Shown here one piece after another: positions 26,265-39,079 of a stretch of 64,000 nt of DNA; the first letter of the stretch is position 1, and each line of letters starts with the position of its first letter. The DNA is from Apis mellifera. Lineage: Eukaryota > Arthropoda > Insecta > Hymenoptera > Apidae. The translations under genes and the position numbers were made by a program. The DNA lies in assembly GCF_003254395.2 (NCBI RefSeq), contig NC_037644.1, forward strand, positions 2,783,001 through 2,847,000, read 5' to 3'. The notes beneath the pieces are model-generated. The model saw only the letters and a list, made by a program, of their open reading frames with translations. It was not told where the DNA came from and searched no databases.

Positions 26265-29200
26265 AAAGGAAGGATTTATACTTGCGTGTATTTCTTGAGT
26301 GGCATATTTTTCTTTATTTTTTAAACGGCGGAGAGAAACATCTGTCGTGATCGCTAGGTGAAATCTGGCAGATTCAATGTAACGCAGGAACACTCGATCC
26401 ATCCGATTGCATGCAATTAAGAGTGAAACCTGTTCCGATTCGAAATCTTAATTACAGTGTTACGGTGCCAGTTTAAGGTTCTGCGTTTATTTCAGAATGA
26501 AAAGTTGTGGTGTGAAATAAAACCTAACAGGTTGAAACTATTGGTGTTCGTCATCCAAGAATTATTATACGTACATCAACGATAATATAATATCTCGAAT
26601 CGAGGAAAGTATGGAAAGGAAGATAGATCCGAGGGATTTTGTTTCGAGGATGGATCGATCGGGAAAAAAAATAATTCCGAATGAAAACTGTATCCTTCGA
26701 TAACTTCGAAGAATATATTTTAATCGTTGATCCGCGAGAAGGAAACCTCTTCCTTTGTTTCTCGAATTCGAAATTTCAAACAGCGGCACGAAAGCTGAAT
26801 CAATATTGACACGAGCTAAATCCCGTGTATATAACGATACTTAACCCAGATTTTCCCCGAACTGATAGAGCTTGTTTCAGGAAACATTTGAGTCTGGTAT
26901 TTTCTTTTTTTTTCGAGGAACGTGTGCGTGGATCGAATTTTTACAATCCATTTTTTTCGAATCGGTAAACAAAAATGAATTCGATTTCGATTCGAGAACG
27001 CGTTGTTGGACTCGATTTCTCGAGGATAACATGCGCTGAAAATAAGGGGATCGAAAATGAAGGAGATCGGTGCGTAATATCGTTCAAAGGCGGAAAGTTG
27101 GTCAAGAGTAATTGCGAGAGATGATCGTGTACGAGAGGAAGAATGTCGCGGGTTTAAATACCCGAAACCGTTCGTGTTTCAACGACGCGCTGCACGTTGG
27201 CTAACGATACGCCCACCGAGAAAACGATATGGTCGCCGAAGAAACTGGTGCAAGATTTACGACGACGGTTCTACACGGATCGCGTCCTTCTTTGATCGTC
27301 GTGACGAGGAAAGAAAGGTCTCTGGCGAATTCCAATGTATGGGCGAGCGAGAGAGAGAGAGAAAGGGGGCAAAGGTCGAATGGAAAACGAGAAGGAAAGG
27401 AGAAAATGGACAATGACGAATAATACGAGTTTCAGTTGCGCGACGCGGGTGAAACAGCTGGCTCGATCGCTCACGTTTACGCGATGGTGATAAATTATTT
27501 ATCTCGCGACGTTTGGCAACCGGCCAACATTTTCCTTACCTTTCAACGATTCTTCGTCTATTTATACGTGCTTGGGCGCACGTGGTTGTGGGCCGCGCTT
27601 CTTTATCGCCTCTCTGTCTCTTTCCCTCTTTCACTCCGACCGTTACACCGTTCCATCCACGAAATTCATGGTCCTTCCCGAAGATTCACGAAGATTCACG
27701 AACGTTCACGATTCGGATAAAGTGTAGCGAAACGAATGGAAAAGGACGCGAAATTAAATTAAAATAAAACGGCCTCCAGGGAGTAGGATCTCGAAATTCG
27801 AGGGGAGAGTTTGATTTAGAAGAACGTAGATATATTCCAAGTTTTCGATTCTGTAATTTTCTGTTCGATTTTTCGAGTCAGAGAGACAACTACGGAATTT
27901 GATTTTGGGAAGATACGACGCAGTTTGTAAATATCATTCGCAGAAACATGGATCGTGCGAACACTGAGGAATTTATTTTTAAAAATATCTCTGATCATTC
28001 TCAAATTTTGAGTAACAATCGTATTTGGAAAGATTCGAGATATTTCACAAGAAATATGCCAAAAATTTAATCGAAAAATTATTTAACTTGGTCTCGGATT
28101 CTTTCGCGCTACTCCTTTTAATTTTTTCGATGGCAATCTTGCCGCTCTTTCGCCCGTACCCGATAATAGTTGGGAAGGGTTTCGTAGAAAGCAATTGCTT
28201 TAAATAGGCACTCGAAGGCGGGGTGGGATTGTTGAGTACGGTCAAGATCGTTCTCGTGGTAATGATTACGTTTAACCAGCGGGTAATTGTAGATTGTACT
28301 TTACTAATTCGGGGGAAGCGAGCCAGCCGCTCGCTTCAGGCGACAAGACCTCGGCAAAGAACAAGGTCGTAATAAAGAGAGAACCACGAATGATTCGGTT
28401 CGAAAATTCGTTCGAAACGCTCTTCTCTCCTCCTCTTCTTCTTCTTCGTTTAAAAAAATTTTAAATAAATATCCGATGAGGTTCGATGATCGAAATAAAA
28501 TTCGAAACATTTTTTCCTCGCTGTTCTTCTTCTTCGTTTAAAAATTTTTAGTATTAATTGATTAAAGAAATATGTTAAATAAATTTCTCGATAACACATT
28601 GTGTTGTACTTTAAATCAAGATAGATTTTAGAAAGTTTATTCATATATTGGAACAGCATTAATTGTATTATTAATGTCTGGCTAGCTGCCAACAAAATAT
28701 TGTATTATTATTTTGTTATTCGAAATCGTATTTCAATGTATATTCGAATGCACGTATCATTTTCTTCTCTTCTCGAGGATAATTTTAAAAATCTATATAT
28801 ATATCTCAACGGATTCAAAACGTAGTTGTTTTATTATACGTGGCAATTATTTTCAAACGAGTACAAATAGTAGAGAGTAATAGGTTAAATGCACTTCGAG
28901 TGTACTTGGAACGACATCGTTAATCAAAAATAAAGTAAAATTTCTATACGACTTTTGCATATATCCACGACGAATTCGTATATAAATAAAAACATTTCTT
29001 TCTTCTAACTACTGAAAATTTTCGATCCACGTGTAATTAATTTTCTCAGACTTAATTTTGTTAGAAATCCTTTATTCCTATATACACGAAACACATAAAC
29101 ATTTCAAATTTTCAATTATCAATCAATTATCTATCAATCGCAGTTACAATTAAACCCTTTTTATCTCCGAAAATTTCAAATTTTCACCCTGACGCGATCC

Positions 29201-31079
29201 TTTGGGGAAAAAAAAACATCGTTCCACCCGAATTTCCAAAGTTCAATCGTTTAAAATCCCTCGAAATTTCATATCCCCGTATTCCACGATCGAAATTTTC
29301 AATTCATAAATAATAAATCTCTCGCCGAATAATAAATATATATACGAGTCGAAATAATTCGAGTAATTTTATCGCGGATAATTCGAAAGGCAGGGGATGG
29401 TGGAAAACAATTTTCCACCGAATATTATCCGCGAGGAGAGGCAGAGGCTCCTTTTTTTCCGCTCGAAGCGGATGTGAAGCGCGACAGGGATGGAAAACGC
29501 GTGGGCGAGAGAGGAGGGGAGGGAGGAATGAGATCGGTTATCTCGATTGGAGCATCGAGTTCTGAATCATCCGCGTGATATCTGCGTGCATATCGACGTG
29601 TTTTCAGAGGGTGATACCGTGGGAGAGCGGACCGGGCGGGTGGGAGGGGGGTAGGGGGTGGGTGAGGGGCTGCGCGCGGGAAAGGGCTTCTTCCTCGTCG
29701 CCCCCTCGATCGTTACACCGCAATTACTCGACGGCGTATTGATCCAACGACTCGCAGGCTCACGGTTCGCAGAATCCCTCGTTGAAACAACCCTCTCTTT
29801 CCACCCCCGCCCCGGACACCCTTTCGTTTCGAGGAGGAGAAAAAGCCCGGCCACGGAGAAGGGCCACGGAGAAGAAGGGAGCTTCTGTATCCGCGGTTAT
29901 ATATATGTACGGGGAAATAATAATCGTCGATGACATCGTGTGTGTGTGCCTGTGGATATATATACAGGGGAGGGGGGATAAATCTAGGAAATATATACGT
30001 TTTATATTGTACGAAAGTGTCAAGCTTGATTTTCCAAACAATGTATAATTTAATTTTGTTATTGAATGTGTTGGAGGGGGAGAAAAAAGAAGGAAGAATT
30101 GTTAAACTGTGTATAACACGAGTCTCTTAAATTTTAGAAGATCGAGAAGAAAGATTTTTAAGAGTAAAATTGGCGAAATGATTATAGGCGAGAATAATTT
30201 TTAGTTTTCACTTGCATCGTCGTTTAAAACGATAATGAGGTATTGTTTAACATGCCTAGTTTTCTCTTATAAATTCGAATACAATTGCTGGAAACTTTGT
30301 GTCCTAACGATCGAATAATCGTCGAGATGCGATTGTTCAGTTTTTAGAAATCGGGCGATTGGTATTCGACTAATGTAATTGAAATTGTGCGTTCGAGATA
30401 CAATTCAATCTTGCCAACTTCAAAAATATACATAGTTCTACTCGAGTTTCTAAAGAATTTACAAAAACAGAGTTACAAATTTTAACTCTTAATTATTTCT
30501 CGAACGATCGTGCATAGAAAATTTGTTGTTGATACATCGATGTTATATTCCTCCCAATAGAATTTCTCGCGCAGGAAAGATGGATTTGTTTCGCGTCGCG
30601 TGAAACCGGGCTAAAATTAAGTCAAAAGGAAGACAGGGATCCCTTGGGTGGTACGTTCACCGGAACGAAGGGGAAATAAATAGAAAAGGAGAGAAAGAAC
30701 TCGTCGCGAACCACGGGGTAGAAGGAATGGCAAGAGTGCATCGGTGTGTGGACATTACGGGACCACGGCAATTATCCGGGACTTTCCTTTTGCACCTTAC
30801 CTCTTTCTAGTCTCTCTCTTTCGCGCGCACACACCAAGTCTTTCTGTCCTCTCCCCTCCTAGCGGTGTATATATATATATATACGTATACGCGTCAGTGT
30901 GCAAGAGGAGAAGAGGCAAATGTACCTGGCTCCGAGACTCGGGGAACGAGAAACGAGCCACGAATGGCTTTTCAGCGGCGCTCGTGCGTGTACACAGCGA
31001 CGAGACGATGGAAAGAGGCGAGTTGGATGAGAAGAAGGAGGAGGAGGTAACGGAGGAGGTTACAACCGGGGTTTAATGA
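26265..31079. other. non-coding DNA with several moderate-GC patches, no gene seen
   Basis: Moderate-GC patches at 27120-27740, 28200-28420 and 29400-29960 contain short frames on both strands. G-rich strip GGGTGGGAGGGGGGTAGGGGG at about 29636-29660 and purine runs such as 27340-27420 are the visible structure. A region near 30740-31076 has a 110-codon frame that crosses a TATATATA run and ends in Glu/Val-rich sequence. I do not consider it a gene. Confidence 0.5.
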
Positions 31080-31950
31080 AACCAGTCGAGGTCCGTCAAA
31101 CCGGTTCAGCTAGTTCTCCGTTTGCCACGTTAGTCCTCTCGCCTCTCCCCGCTCCCCACTCCACGCTCCCCTCCCCACCACCCGTCCATTCGTTCGGTCG
31201 GTCGCTCGTTCGTTCGTTCGCTCGCTCGTTCGCGTAGAAGGGATCCCAGTGAGCAGGCAGAACAGAGATATCGACCTGTTTCTCTCCGTCTTTCTCCCTC
31301 CTTCTATCTCTTCCTTCGTCTCCAACGCTAGCTCCGTCTCACTCTCTCTCTCTGTAGTCCCCCTTTGGCTCCGGTCTCCCTGTCGGACTGCATATCTCAG
31401 ACACAGATCGCCGCCAGTGACTCTTGCACTCGTCTGCCCGCCTATGTAACCTTGCCTGATTGTTGCAGGCGCCCTCACACAGAGATACGCGCTACGTGAA
31501 ATCCCCTTAACCGAGACTGGCTACGTACGTATGTATGTACGTATATACACACACCCACGAAGACGACTACGACGACTGGGTCGAGAATTATGGCTCGAAG
31601 GGATCCTCGTATCCGCCCCTGTTTGATAGTCCCGTCGCGATATAAACTCACCGGGGTACTTGCACCGCCTCTCTTTCTCTCCACCGTTTCCCTGATTTCG
31701 TTCCTCGATCGTAAGCCTCGCTTCGATCCTTCTCGGAGTTGGGAGGAAGGAGGAGGGAGGAAGGTGAAAGGAAGAAGCACGAGAGTGGTTTCTTTTCCGC
31801 CACGTAGGTGTTCCGTGCGTACGTACTCGTGACTCGTAAGGATCTCGACTGGAACCGACCATCGGTCGCCTCGTCTCCTGATCCACTCTACTGTATGCCT
31901 CTCTCTGGTTTCCAGCGGAACAGGTCGACCACGAATCTACCACCACCGCG
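31080..31950. promoter_or_regulatory. pyrimidine/CpG-rich island, possible promoter or untranslated first exon
   Basis: An 0.9-kb GC-rich block with a strong strand asymmetry (C/T-rich on the + strand), a TTCGTTCGTTCGCTCGCTCG-like tetranucleotide run at about 31193-31230, and CCAGTGA / TCTCAGAC initiator-like strings. A weak donor-like GATC|GTAAGC lies at about 31709. Frames are short and conflicting on the two strands. Composition is typical of insect broad promoters or 5' untranslated exons, but no single element proves it. Confidence 0.3.
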
Positions 31951-32150
31951 TTATTTTTAGGCTCGATCCTATATAATGGGATCGGAGATTAGAATCGATC
32001 GGGAGGGGAGGGGAAAAGTCAACCTCGTTGTACGTTTTCCATCGCAAAAAAAAAAAATTGAAATGAATTTTAAATTAGTCTTTTTTCTGCGTTTCCACGT
32101 TTAATCGGGAATCAGCAGAATTCGCTAATTATCAGTTTCATCCTTTAATT
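31951..32150. other. spacer, nothing seen
   Basis: AT-rich short spacer with a poly-A run near 32046. No feature recognised. Confidence 0.5.
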
Positions 32151-32560
32151 AAGTACGTTGTTAATGTAACTGGGTGTCCACAAAATACATATTTCTCAAC
32201 GGCGTTCGTTGTTGTCCCAGGCAGTTGAAAGGCATTTGAAAGCCGGCGGCGCGCATACAATGTTATCAGTGAAAACTTTCATCTCGCTATTTGCTCTAAT
32301 TGCTGGCTCAGCCAGAAAGATTGGCAAACGTTATTTTCCTCGTTAATGAGTAAACGCACGCGGCGTTGTCCCGTCCGTAATGATTGTTTTTAATACGTGC
32401 AACTTTCTGCGCGACGAATGAAGCGCATGCGCGTCGTCCGGTTCCCCCTCTCCTCCCATCTTTGCCGCTCAGCGCCACGACGAAGTAACGAAATAATTTC
32501 CTCGGATATAACCGTTTGCCACCACCTGTCCTATCCCGAATCCGTGTCGACGTTTATTAC
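32151..32560. promoter_or_regulatory. complex non-repetitive island, candidate conserved enhancer
   Basis: Non-repetitive, balanced-composition sequence in AT-rich surroundings. It holds several TAAT homeodomain cores (for example near 32297, 32343 and 32379) and GCGCATGCGC at 32423-32432, a perfect NRF1/Ewg palindrome core. A 28-codon small ORF sits inside (32260-32346). The look is that of a conserved non-coding element. Conservation itself cannot be tested from one sequence. Confidence 0.35.
32260..32346 (+). CDS. small ORF, 28 aa, secretory-leader-like (speculative)
   Basis: An ATG with A at -3 opens 28 codons ending in TAA. The predicted peptide starts MLSVKT, has a hydrophobic core FISLFALIAGSA like a signal peptide, then a basic tail containing GKR followed by YFPR. 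GKR is the usual amidation-plus-cleavage signature in neuropeptide precursors. Against it: the peptide is very short, no mature peptide of normal length is present, and it lies in what looks like an enhancer. It could be the first coding exon of a spliced precursor or simple coincidence. I favour coincidence. Confidence 0.12.
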   Translation: MLSVKTFISLFALIAGSARKIGKRYFPR

Positions 32561-34008
32561 CCGAATTAATTAGAATTGTCGCTCGACGAAAAGTTTTGTA
32601 TATTTCGAAAAATACACGAGTCGAATCGAAGATTATTATTATTGAATTTTTATTGAATCGAAAGGAAATCCACTTCCTTTGACACGTATAAGAGGCAATG
32701 CCTGTTATGTATACGTGCTCGCGGATAATCCGTAAGTAATGAGAGACGAAATATAAATTCTGAGAGACGGTCTGAATACTTTTTTATCTTTCGTTGGAAT
32801 ACAAAAGGCGATTATCTAAAAAAAAACATAGAAGCATTTTAATACGATTTCGAAACTAGTTTTCGCAATATTTTTAATAAATCTAAAAATTATTTAGATT
32901 CAACTGTTGAAGAAGATTATTTCCATGTATGGATGAGTATACATTTCGATATAAAAATGAAACGTCTTGTTCGTAATAATGGTTTAATAACTTGTTGCTT
33001 CTTTTTCTGTAAATTGAAAAGCGGATACGCTTCATGAATCGCGATAGCGACTTCGCTTAGATTGTTGAAAAAATGAACAGATAACATTGTCTGCAAATAG
33101 TTTATACACATTGTTCCCCTGATAATCCGACAATGATGCCAGATATTGAATATGTGAACTGTCTACAGAGAATGTCTTTTATTCCAGACAAGGCTTAACG
33201 ATGATGAACAAGTTATTTGTAACGGTTCTGCTCCTTTGATGTCGCTTTAAAATTTTTTTTTTTTTTACAACAAACATTTTTATCCTTTCAATGTATTCGA
33301 ACTAAAATAATAATTTAAATATTTTTATCGTGATTCAATTACTCTCTTATTCTCTTATATACTTTTACAAAATAAGATTATTTTATTTAAATATATAAAT
33401 TATTTATTATAAAAAATAAATAAATCTTCCAATAATAATATAGATACAATATACTCACGTTTTTCGTTAAATTTTTTGAAAGAAAAAAAATTAACAAATC
33501 AGATTTTCCTTTACTCGAAACAAAATGGATTAAACTTATTTTAAAACTTAATTATCTTTGTTTGATCATGATTCGTATATATAATGGGGAAGAACAAGGG
33601 CACAAGAAATCTGTACAAATACCTATCTCATACCGCCGTTAATAACAGCCAAGCCAATGAAACGGGCATAAAACTAACAAACTGAATAATGAATACTGAT
33701 CTGTCGAGTTGCGAGGCGAAGGTTATCGTCGTTCGGGCAGATACGAGCAATAAACGAGCTTTTAAAGCCAGATAAATAAGATTCGTGCGTACTTAAACTT
33801 AACGAATCTCGAGAATTTATAATTGCAGACTGGAAGATAGAACAGAGAGAAAGAGAGAGAGAGAGAGAGAGACTCGAATGAACTTGAAGTTTTTTCCTTT
33901 AACGAGATCAGGGAAAGTCGGAGGCAAAAGTTTTTAACCGATGGCTTATCTCTCTCTTTCACTTGGATCTATCTAATTTTACGAGACATTTGAGAAGTAA
34001 CGACCAAT
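32561..34008. other. non-coding AT-rich DNA, no gene seen
   Basis: AT-rich spacer. The only simple repeat of note is a GA microsatellite at 33845-33872. Confidence 0.6.
33845..33872. repeat. (GA)n microsatellite
   Basis: GA dinucleotides interrupted once by AAG. Confidence 0.9.
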
Positions 34009-34800
34009 ATTTATTTTTATATTCGATAGAGAAAGAATTAAAAAATTTTCTTCCCTTTTCCTTTTTTTTTTTTTTTTAAGAAGAGAGAGAGAGTGAAGGA
34101 TAAATATTTTAAGTAATAACTTTAATAACTTCGTAAGAAGAAAAAAACTCGAACTCATTTTAAACCGTGAAATCTTTACTTTCACGAGTCTATCTCGTTC
34201 GAAGATGTTTTTATATCAAATAGAAAAGCAGAAGACGCTTCTTAAAGATTTGAAAAAAATCTTCTATCGATTGTTAAGGTGCTAAAAGATTCGAATGACC
34301 TTCTGAAATGTTATTTTTTTCTTTTTTTACCAAGTAATCTACCTTTCTACCTTTCTTTATTTCTAATTTCAATATTTAAAGTTGAATAATTTTATGAAAA
34401 AGAAATTAGATTTTTCACTGAATCTGCAGCACGAATGATCTTCTGAAATTTTTTTTTTTTCACCAAGTAATCGAACTTTAAACATAATCGAAAACAATTC
34501 TACCTTTCTTTGTTTTTAATTTCAATATTTAAAGTTGAATAATTTCATGAAAAAAAATTTGATTTTTCACTGAATCCACAACACGAATGATCTGAAATTT
34601 TTTTTTTTTTACCAAGTAATCGAAAACAATTCTACCTTTCTTTATTTCTAATTTCAATATTTATTTTTATACTCGATAGAGAAAGAATTAAAAAATTTTC
34701 TTCCTCTTTCCTTTTTTTTAAAAAGAGTGAAGGATAAATATTTTAAATAATAACTTTAATAACTTCGTAAGAAAAAAAAACTAAAGTTAAATAATTTTAT
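34009..34800. repeat. diverged local duplications
   Basis: Two nested repeats. First, a segment beginning AATATTTATTTTTATA and continuing through TCGATAGAGAAAGAATTAAA to TAACTTCGTAAGAA occurs at about 34009-34140 and again at about 34658-34770. Second, a piece with CACCAAGTAATC, TTCTACCTTTCTTT and a TTTCACTGAATC end occurs about three times between 34290 and 34660, separated by variable T tracts. Non-coding. Confidence 0.8.
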
Positions 34801-36999
34801 GAAAAAAAAAAATTATCACATTTATCATTTACAATTGTTAAAAATTCATCCTCGAAGGAGTACAAATTTTAATAATCGTTGAAAGTTTTAAAATTTTTCA
34901 TCGAGCATGATTTCACTCACTATGTATCTTGTGGATTTTTTTTTCCTACACTGAACTCCTTTCAACTCGAGCATACAAGCGCACGTATTATAAACGATTT
35001 ATCTTTAATTGCTCTCGTCTCTTTCCTCTCCATCCCTCGTTCTTCCAACTCGTCCCATCGATCTTCTGCTTGCGTATATTCCGGATAACATGTAAATAAA
35101 GAACAAGGGGGGGATTCCAGAATACAATCTCTGCAACTTTGACATTTATAAAGTCGGTAAAGAGAGGTTTCACCTAGATGAAACTGGATTTCTAATATAT
35201 TCTTCTTACAATCTTTATCAGCTTTGTTAATTGATCGACCATGGGATTGGAGAAAGTGCGTTTCAACGATCTTCCAATTTTAGCGATTTATTGTCATTCA
35301 TATAATTAATCAACAAGGTTTTTAGAAATTGTAATATATCGTTTTTGAATATGAAAAATGCATGTTCTCCGTTTTGAAAAAAAAAAGAGAGAATTAATGA
35401 ATGGTTTTTAATTAATTCGCTATTTCGAAATTTTTCCTGGAAAAGAAATATTTTATTATCGCGAGACGAGGTATTGATAGATTTATCCATTTATCGAATT
35501 CCATTGTCAATCTTAGAATTCAACGATTCACCTGTTCGTCCAAGAAGAAGAAGAACGCGTTTTTTGATCCCACATTAATTATTCCGTTTTCGATTAAGCG
35601 AGAAAAGCCTCGTCTCTTATCTGTAAAAATTATTGGATAAAGTTAAATGAATGTGTGCAGCGTCAAAGATAAATCGATAAACGAAATATCATAAAAATTG
35701 CCAAAGTTATTAACAGAAAGAGATCGTATGTAGATTTTAGATAATGTGGGTGTGTTCTCGATAAGCGTCCATTTTTTTTTTTTCGATTTTGATCGATAAA
35801 AATTTCTTTATATCGCCAGTTGTATCGTCGATAAGATTATTTTTTACTATCTTTACTTGGGATTTTTTACCTTTGCGATTTAATCATCGTTATCGCTTCT
35901 TTCTTTCTAACGAACTGATTATCTAACGAAAACAATTACGTATCCTCTTTCTGAGACATAGTCTACGTGCAATGCAAGAGAATGTTAAATATTTCATCCT
36001 CAACGAGATCGATTAAAAATTTGCAAGGAGCAAGGAGATTTAATTTGAAGGAAAGTTTGCACATAGCAACAGATCTATTGCTGCATATCTTTCTTGAATA
36101 TACTCCACTTTTGATTTGAATTATTATTCTATAAAATTTCTCCAAGTTAGTTAAAACAACAATACATAAATCTAAATCAAATAGTCGAGTCATATCATCA
36201 TGGACTATCAAATTTAAAATTAATCGACAAGCATCTGTAAGTAGATATAAAAATATCGTAAGTAGATATAATAATTTAATCTTAACGATTCAACATTTAT
36301 AATAGGGTATCTAATCCTAATTTTTTAATTATTAATTACATTCAAACTCGATAAAACAATTTAAATTTATATTGGAACAAATTAATATTCAAAAAAAAAA
36401 AAAAAATTGTTTCGATCGCGAATCATCATTGCATTCATTCCTCGTATTCGAATCTCGATCGATTCGGAAATTGCGAGCTCGATACGCCAGCGACATCTTC
36501 GAACGGGTCCTCTCGAACGTCGAAATTCCGGTGGAGGGGCGTTCCCTCGAAAGGAGTCGGGTATCGGAGGCGAGAGGGAGAGGGAGGGGGGAGTGGACCG
36601 AATGGTCGAATTGGTCGTAAAAAACGTATTACCAAACGTTTGAATCCCTATTTCCACGCGGCGAAGGTCGGTCCCCCCAAAAGCTACACTTTAACCGAGC
36701 TACACTCCCCCCTCCACCTCCGTTTACGTCCGATACCGAGAAGCCTTTGAACCTAATGACTTGCTTCTCCTCTCCTCGAACAGACTCTAGAGAGAGAGAG
36801 AGAGAGAGAGTCGGCGCGGTTCCAGAAAAAACAAGGGAGACTTTCCGGCGTCGAGACGCGACGTTAAAGTGGCCTCTCTTTCTGTCTCTCTCTCTCGTTC
36901 CATTTCGAACGAAAGCGTGGTAGTCGTCTCGGTCCAGGAATAACGACTGCCACGTACATCCCCCGTACGAACCATTGGCTCGCGTTAAACCCGCGGAGT
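34801..36999. other. non-coding DNA, no gene seen
   Basis: AT-rich to about 36400, then a GC-richer stretch to 36999 with purine-rich strips and a GA microsatellite (36789-36810). Overlapping short frames on both strands at 36370-36660 show no preferred strand. Confidence 0.55.
36789..36810. repeat. (AG)n microsatellite
   Basis: Eleven AG dinucleotides. Confidence 0.9.
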
Positions 37000-37190
37000 G
37001 GCCTCAGGGGAGGTCAATTGGCCGTGACGTCACCGGCGCAACACGATCGAATGTAGTGTATAATGGTGGTGGGCAGCGTAAGCAAAACACGCGGCCGGTT
37101 CGTGACCCGAGAAAGACGAGAGGAGGAGAGGCAAAGCGACCGTGTCTCTGCCTCCTCCGAGTATATTGTGAAAGATCGGTTTAGTCACCT
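37000..37190. promoter_or_regulatory. GC-rich island with perfect CRE palindrome
   Basis: GTGACGTCAC at 37024-37033 contains the full palindromic CREB/ATF site TGACGTCA. It sits in a non-repetitive GC-rich segment (GGCC..., GGCGCAACACG). A full CRE with flanking CpGs is uncommon by chance in AT-rich DNA, so an enhancer or promoter is plausible. No transcript start is evident. Confidence 0.3.
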
Positions 37191-39079
37191 TGCGTGGAAT
37201 AGGTGAATCGTTCGTTTCTATAAGTAACTATTTTTAATCATCGATTCGTATCATAGTAGTGGATTAGGAATCTCGAAAAATTTGCCAATCGATGAATAAT
37301 ATATTCTGATAGGTAAAAATATATAGATGATGTGTATTTGGATGTAGATGATTATTCGAGAGAAATTGTTAAATTCTGGGGATTTTCTGGAATATTTCCA
37401 CTCGTGTCAATCGCGTCCATTCATGCAAAACCTCGTCGATAATTCTGTCAGAAGTTTTCCTTTGGTCCCGAGAGACCGCCCAAAGATCGTGAAAAACGAT
37501 GAACCCTTCTTTTCAAGGCTTCAACACTCGTGCTTCGCGAGACAGTCGATCGATGAATAAACTAAACACTCGTAAGTGTATATATATATATAAAACTCGA
37601 GCATACTTGTCATTCACTCACTTTTATTAACGACGTCTTTTTCTCGAGCGGACAGCTGTTGCGATTACTCGAACAAGACGGACGAGCCTCGTTCTTGGAA
37701 TCTATGATCCGGGTGCATCGTCATAATTAACGAGAAGGCAATCGATAACGCGTGCGTAATGAATTCTCTTTGTGCTGTCATCGCGTATCTATTTTCGCTA
37801 TCTCCGTGTTTCCACACGTTTTACGTAAAAAAGTTTCGTTGTTATGCTCGAAGGAAATAACGCAAAGGAAAGATTTTTATAAATTGTGATGAGATATCTT
37901 CGATGAATTATATTTAACAAAAATTATTTTTTAAATTAAATTTTATTACAATTGTTATGTTAAATATTCAGTGATAACAGAATTGTTTACGAAGCAATCG
38001 ATAAGCGTCTTTGTATTCTCTTTAACCCTTTCTCTATCACGTGTCACACATATGTTACGCTACTTACTTTCCATGAGTCAATTATATGCGACACATATCA
38101 CGTTTCACGACGACATATTATTTATTTTCATTAGAAATATTTCTATATATTACACGTTTTTTTTTTCTTTTAAATTTTCCTCCCAATAGATGTGTACGAA
38201 AAATTATTCTCTTCTTAAATTGCAGCAGCGAAAAAAATTTAAAAAAAGTATAAATACAAGTCTTTAACTGTAAAATTGATTAGATGCTTTAAAAGTTATT
38301 CTATCTCGAACGCGCCTACACGCGCGACACAACACCGTCCATAAATCGAAAGGAGGAATCCGCGTTGAATTTCAATTCGCACGAGTGGTTGAATGTCGTG
38401 GACGAAATACGGCGGGGATTAGACGAGGCAGCGCCGGTATTCCCAGCAGAGAAGAGGCAAAGAGCGTGATTATTCGATCGATAGAATGTTATCGGAGGCA
38501 GCGTGTTGCGTGTATTATGATATATACGTTTCCCATTTCAGAGGCAGAGGAATAAATTCTAGGACACCCAGTAAATCGATCGATTTCTCGTGGAGAAAGA
38601 TAGAGAGAGAGAGAGAGAGAGAAGTACGTACATTCGAAGAGGTTAGGTCAGGTTATAGATACACATTAACTCGATATATATATATATGTCGAGTTAAACT
38701 CGCTTGAAGCTTTGTAATACTTGCTCTCTCGCTCCGAAAACCGGAATATAAAATTCGGAAACTAGTAAAAATTTCGATCGTTTCTTTCCACGTCATGCGA
38801 TCGATGAAACGGGTCCTGTCGGTATCGCGTCTCAAACGAAGCGCGAATAATCTACCGTACCGACCGTACTTTGAAATCGAAACAACCATATTAACTTCAC
38901 GGTCGATTTGTGGCAGTTTACAACATTTTTATGTAATTCCTCTTTTTCGTTTGGAAATTGCATTGTTTGAGATTTTGAAACGAGGTAAATTATATCTATC
39001 GAATAATTATCATTCGAAGAATTGTATTGTCGGATTATCGAATAAGGAAAGGAGGAAGGATAATTTATAGATGGGATAT
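37191..39079. other. non-coding DNA, no gene seen
   Basis: AT-rich spacer with a GC patch at 38290-38480, a GA microsatellite at 38602-38622 and a long AT-cored inverted repeat at 38666-38697. No exon supported. Confidence 0.6.
38602..38622. repeat. (AG)n microsatellite
   Basis: About ten AG dinucleotides. Confidence 0.9.

Noticed and set aside
30744..31076. 110-codon plus frame ending in Glu/Val-rich residues, near a GAG|GTAACG donor-like site
   Set aside because: It crosses a TATATATA run and lacks an acceptor or coding texture. It may be part of an untranslated region but not a supported CDS.
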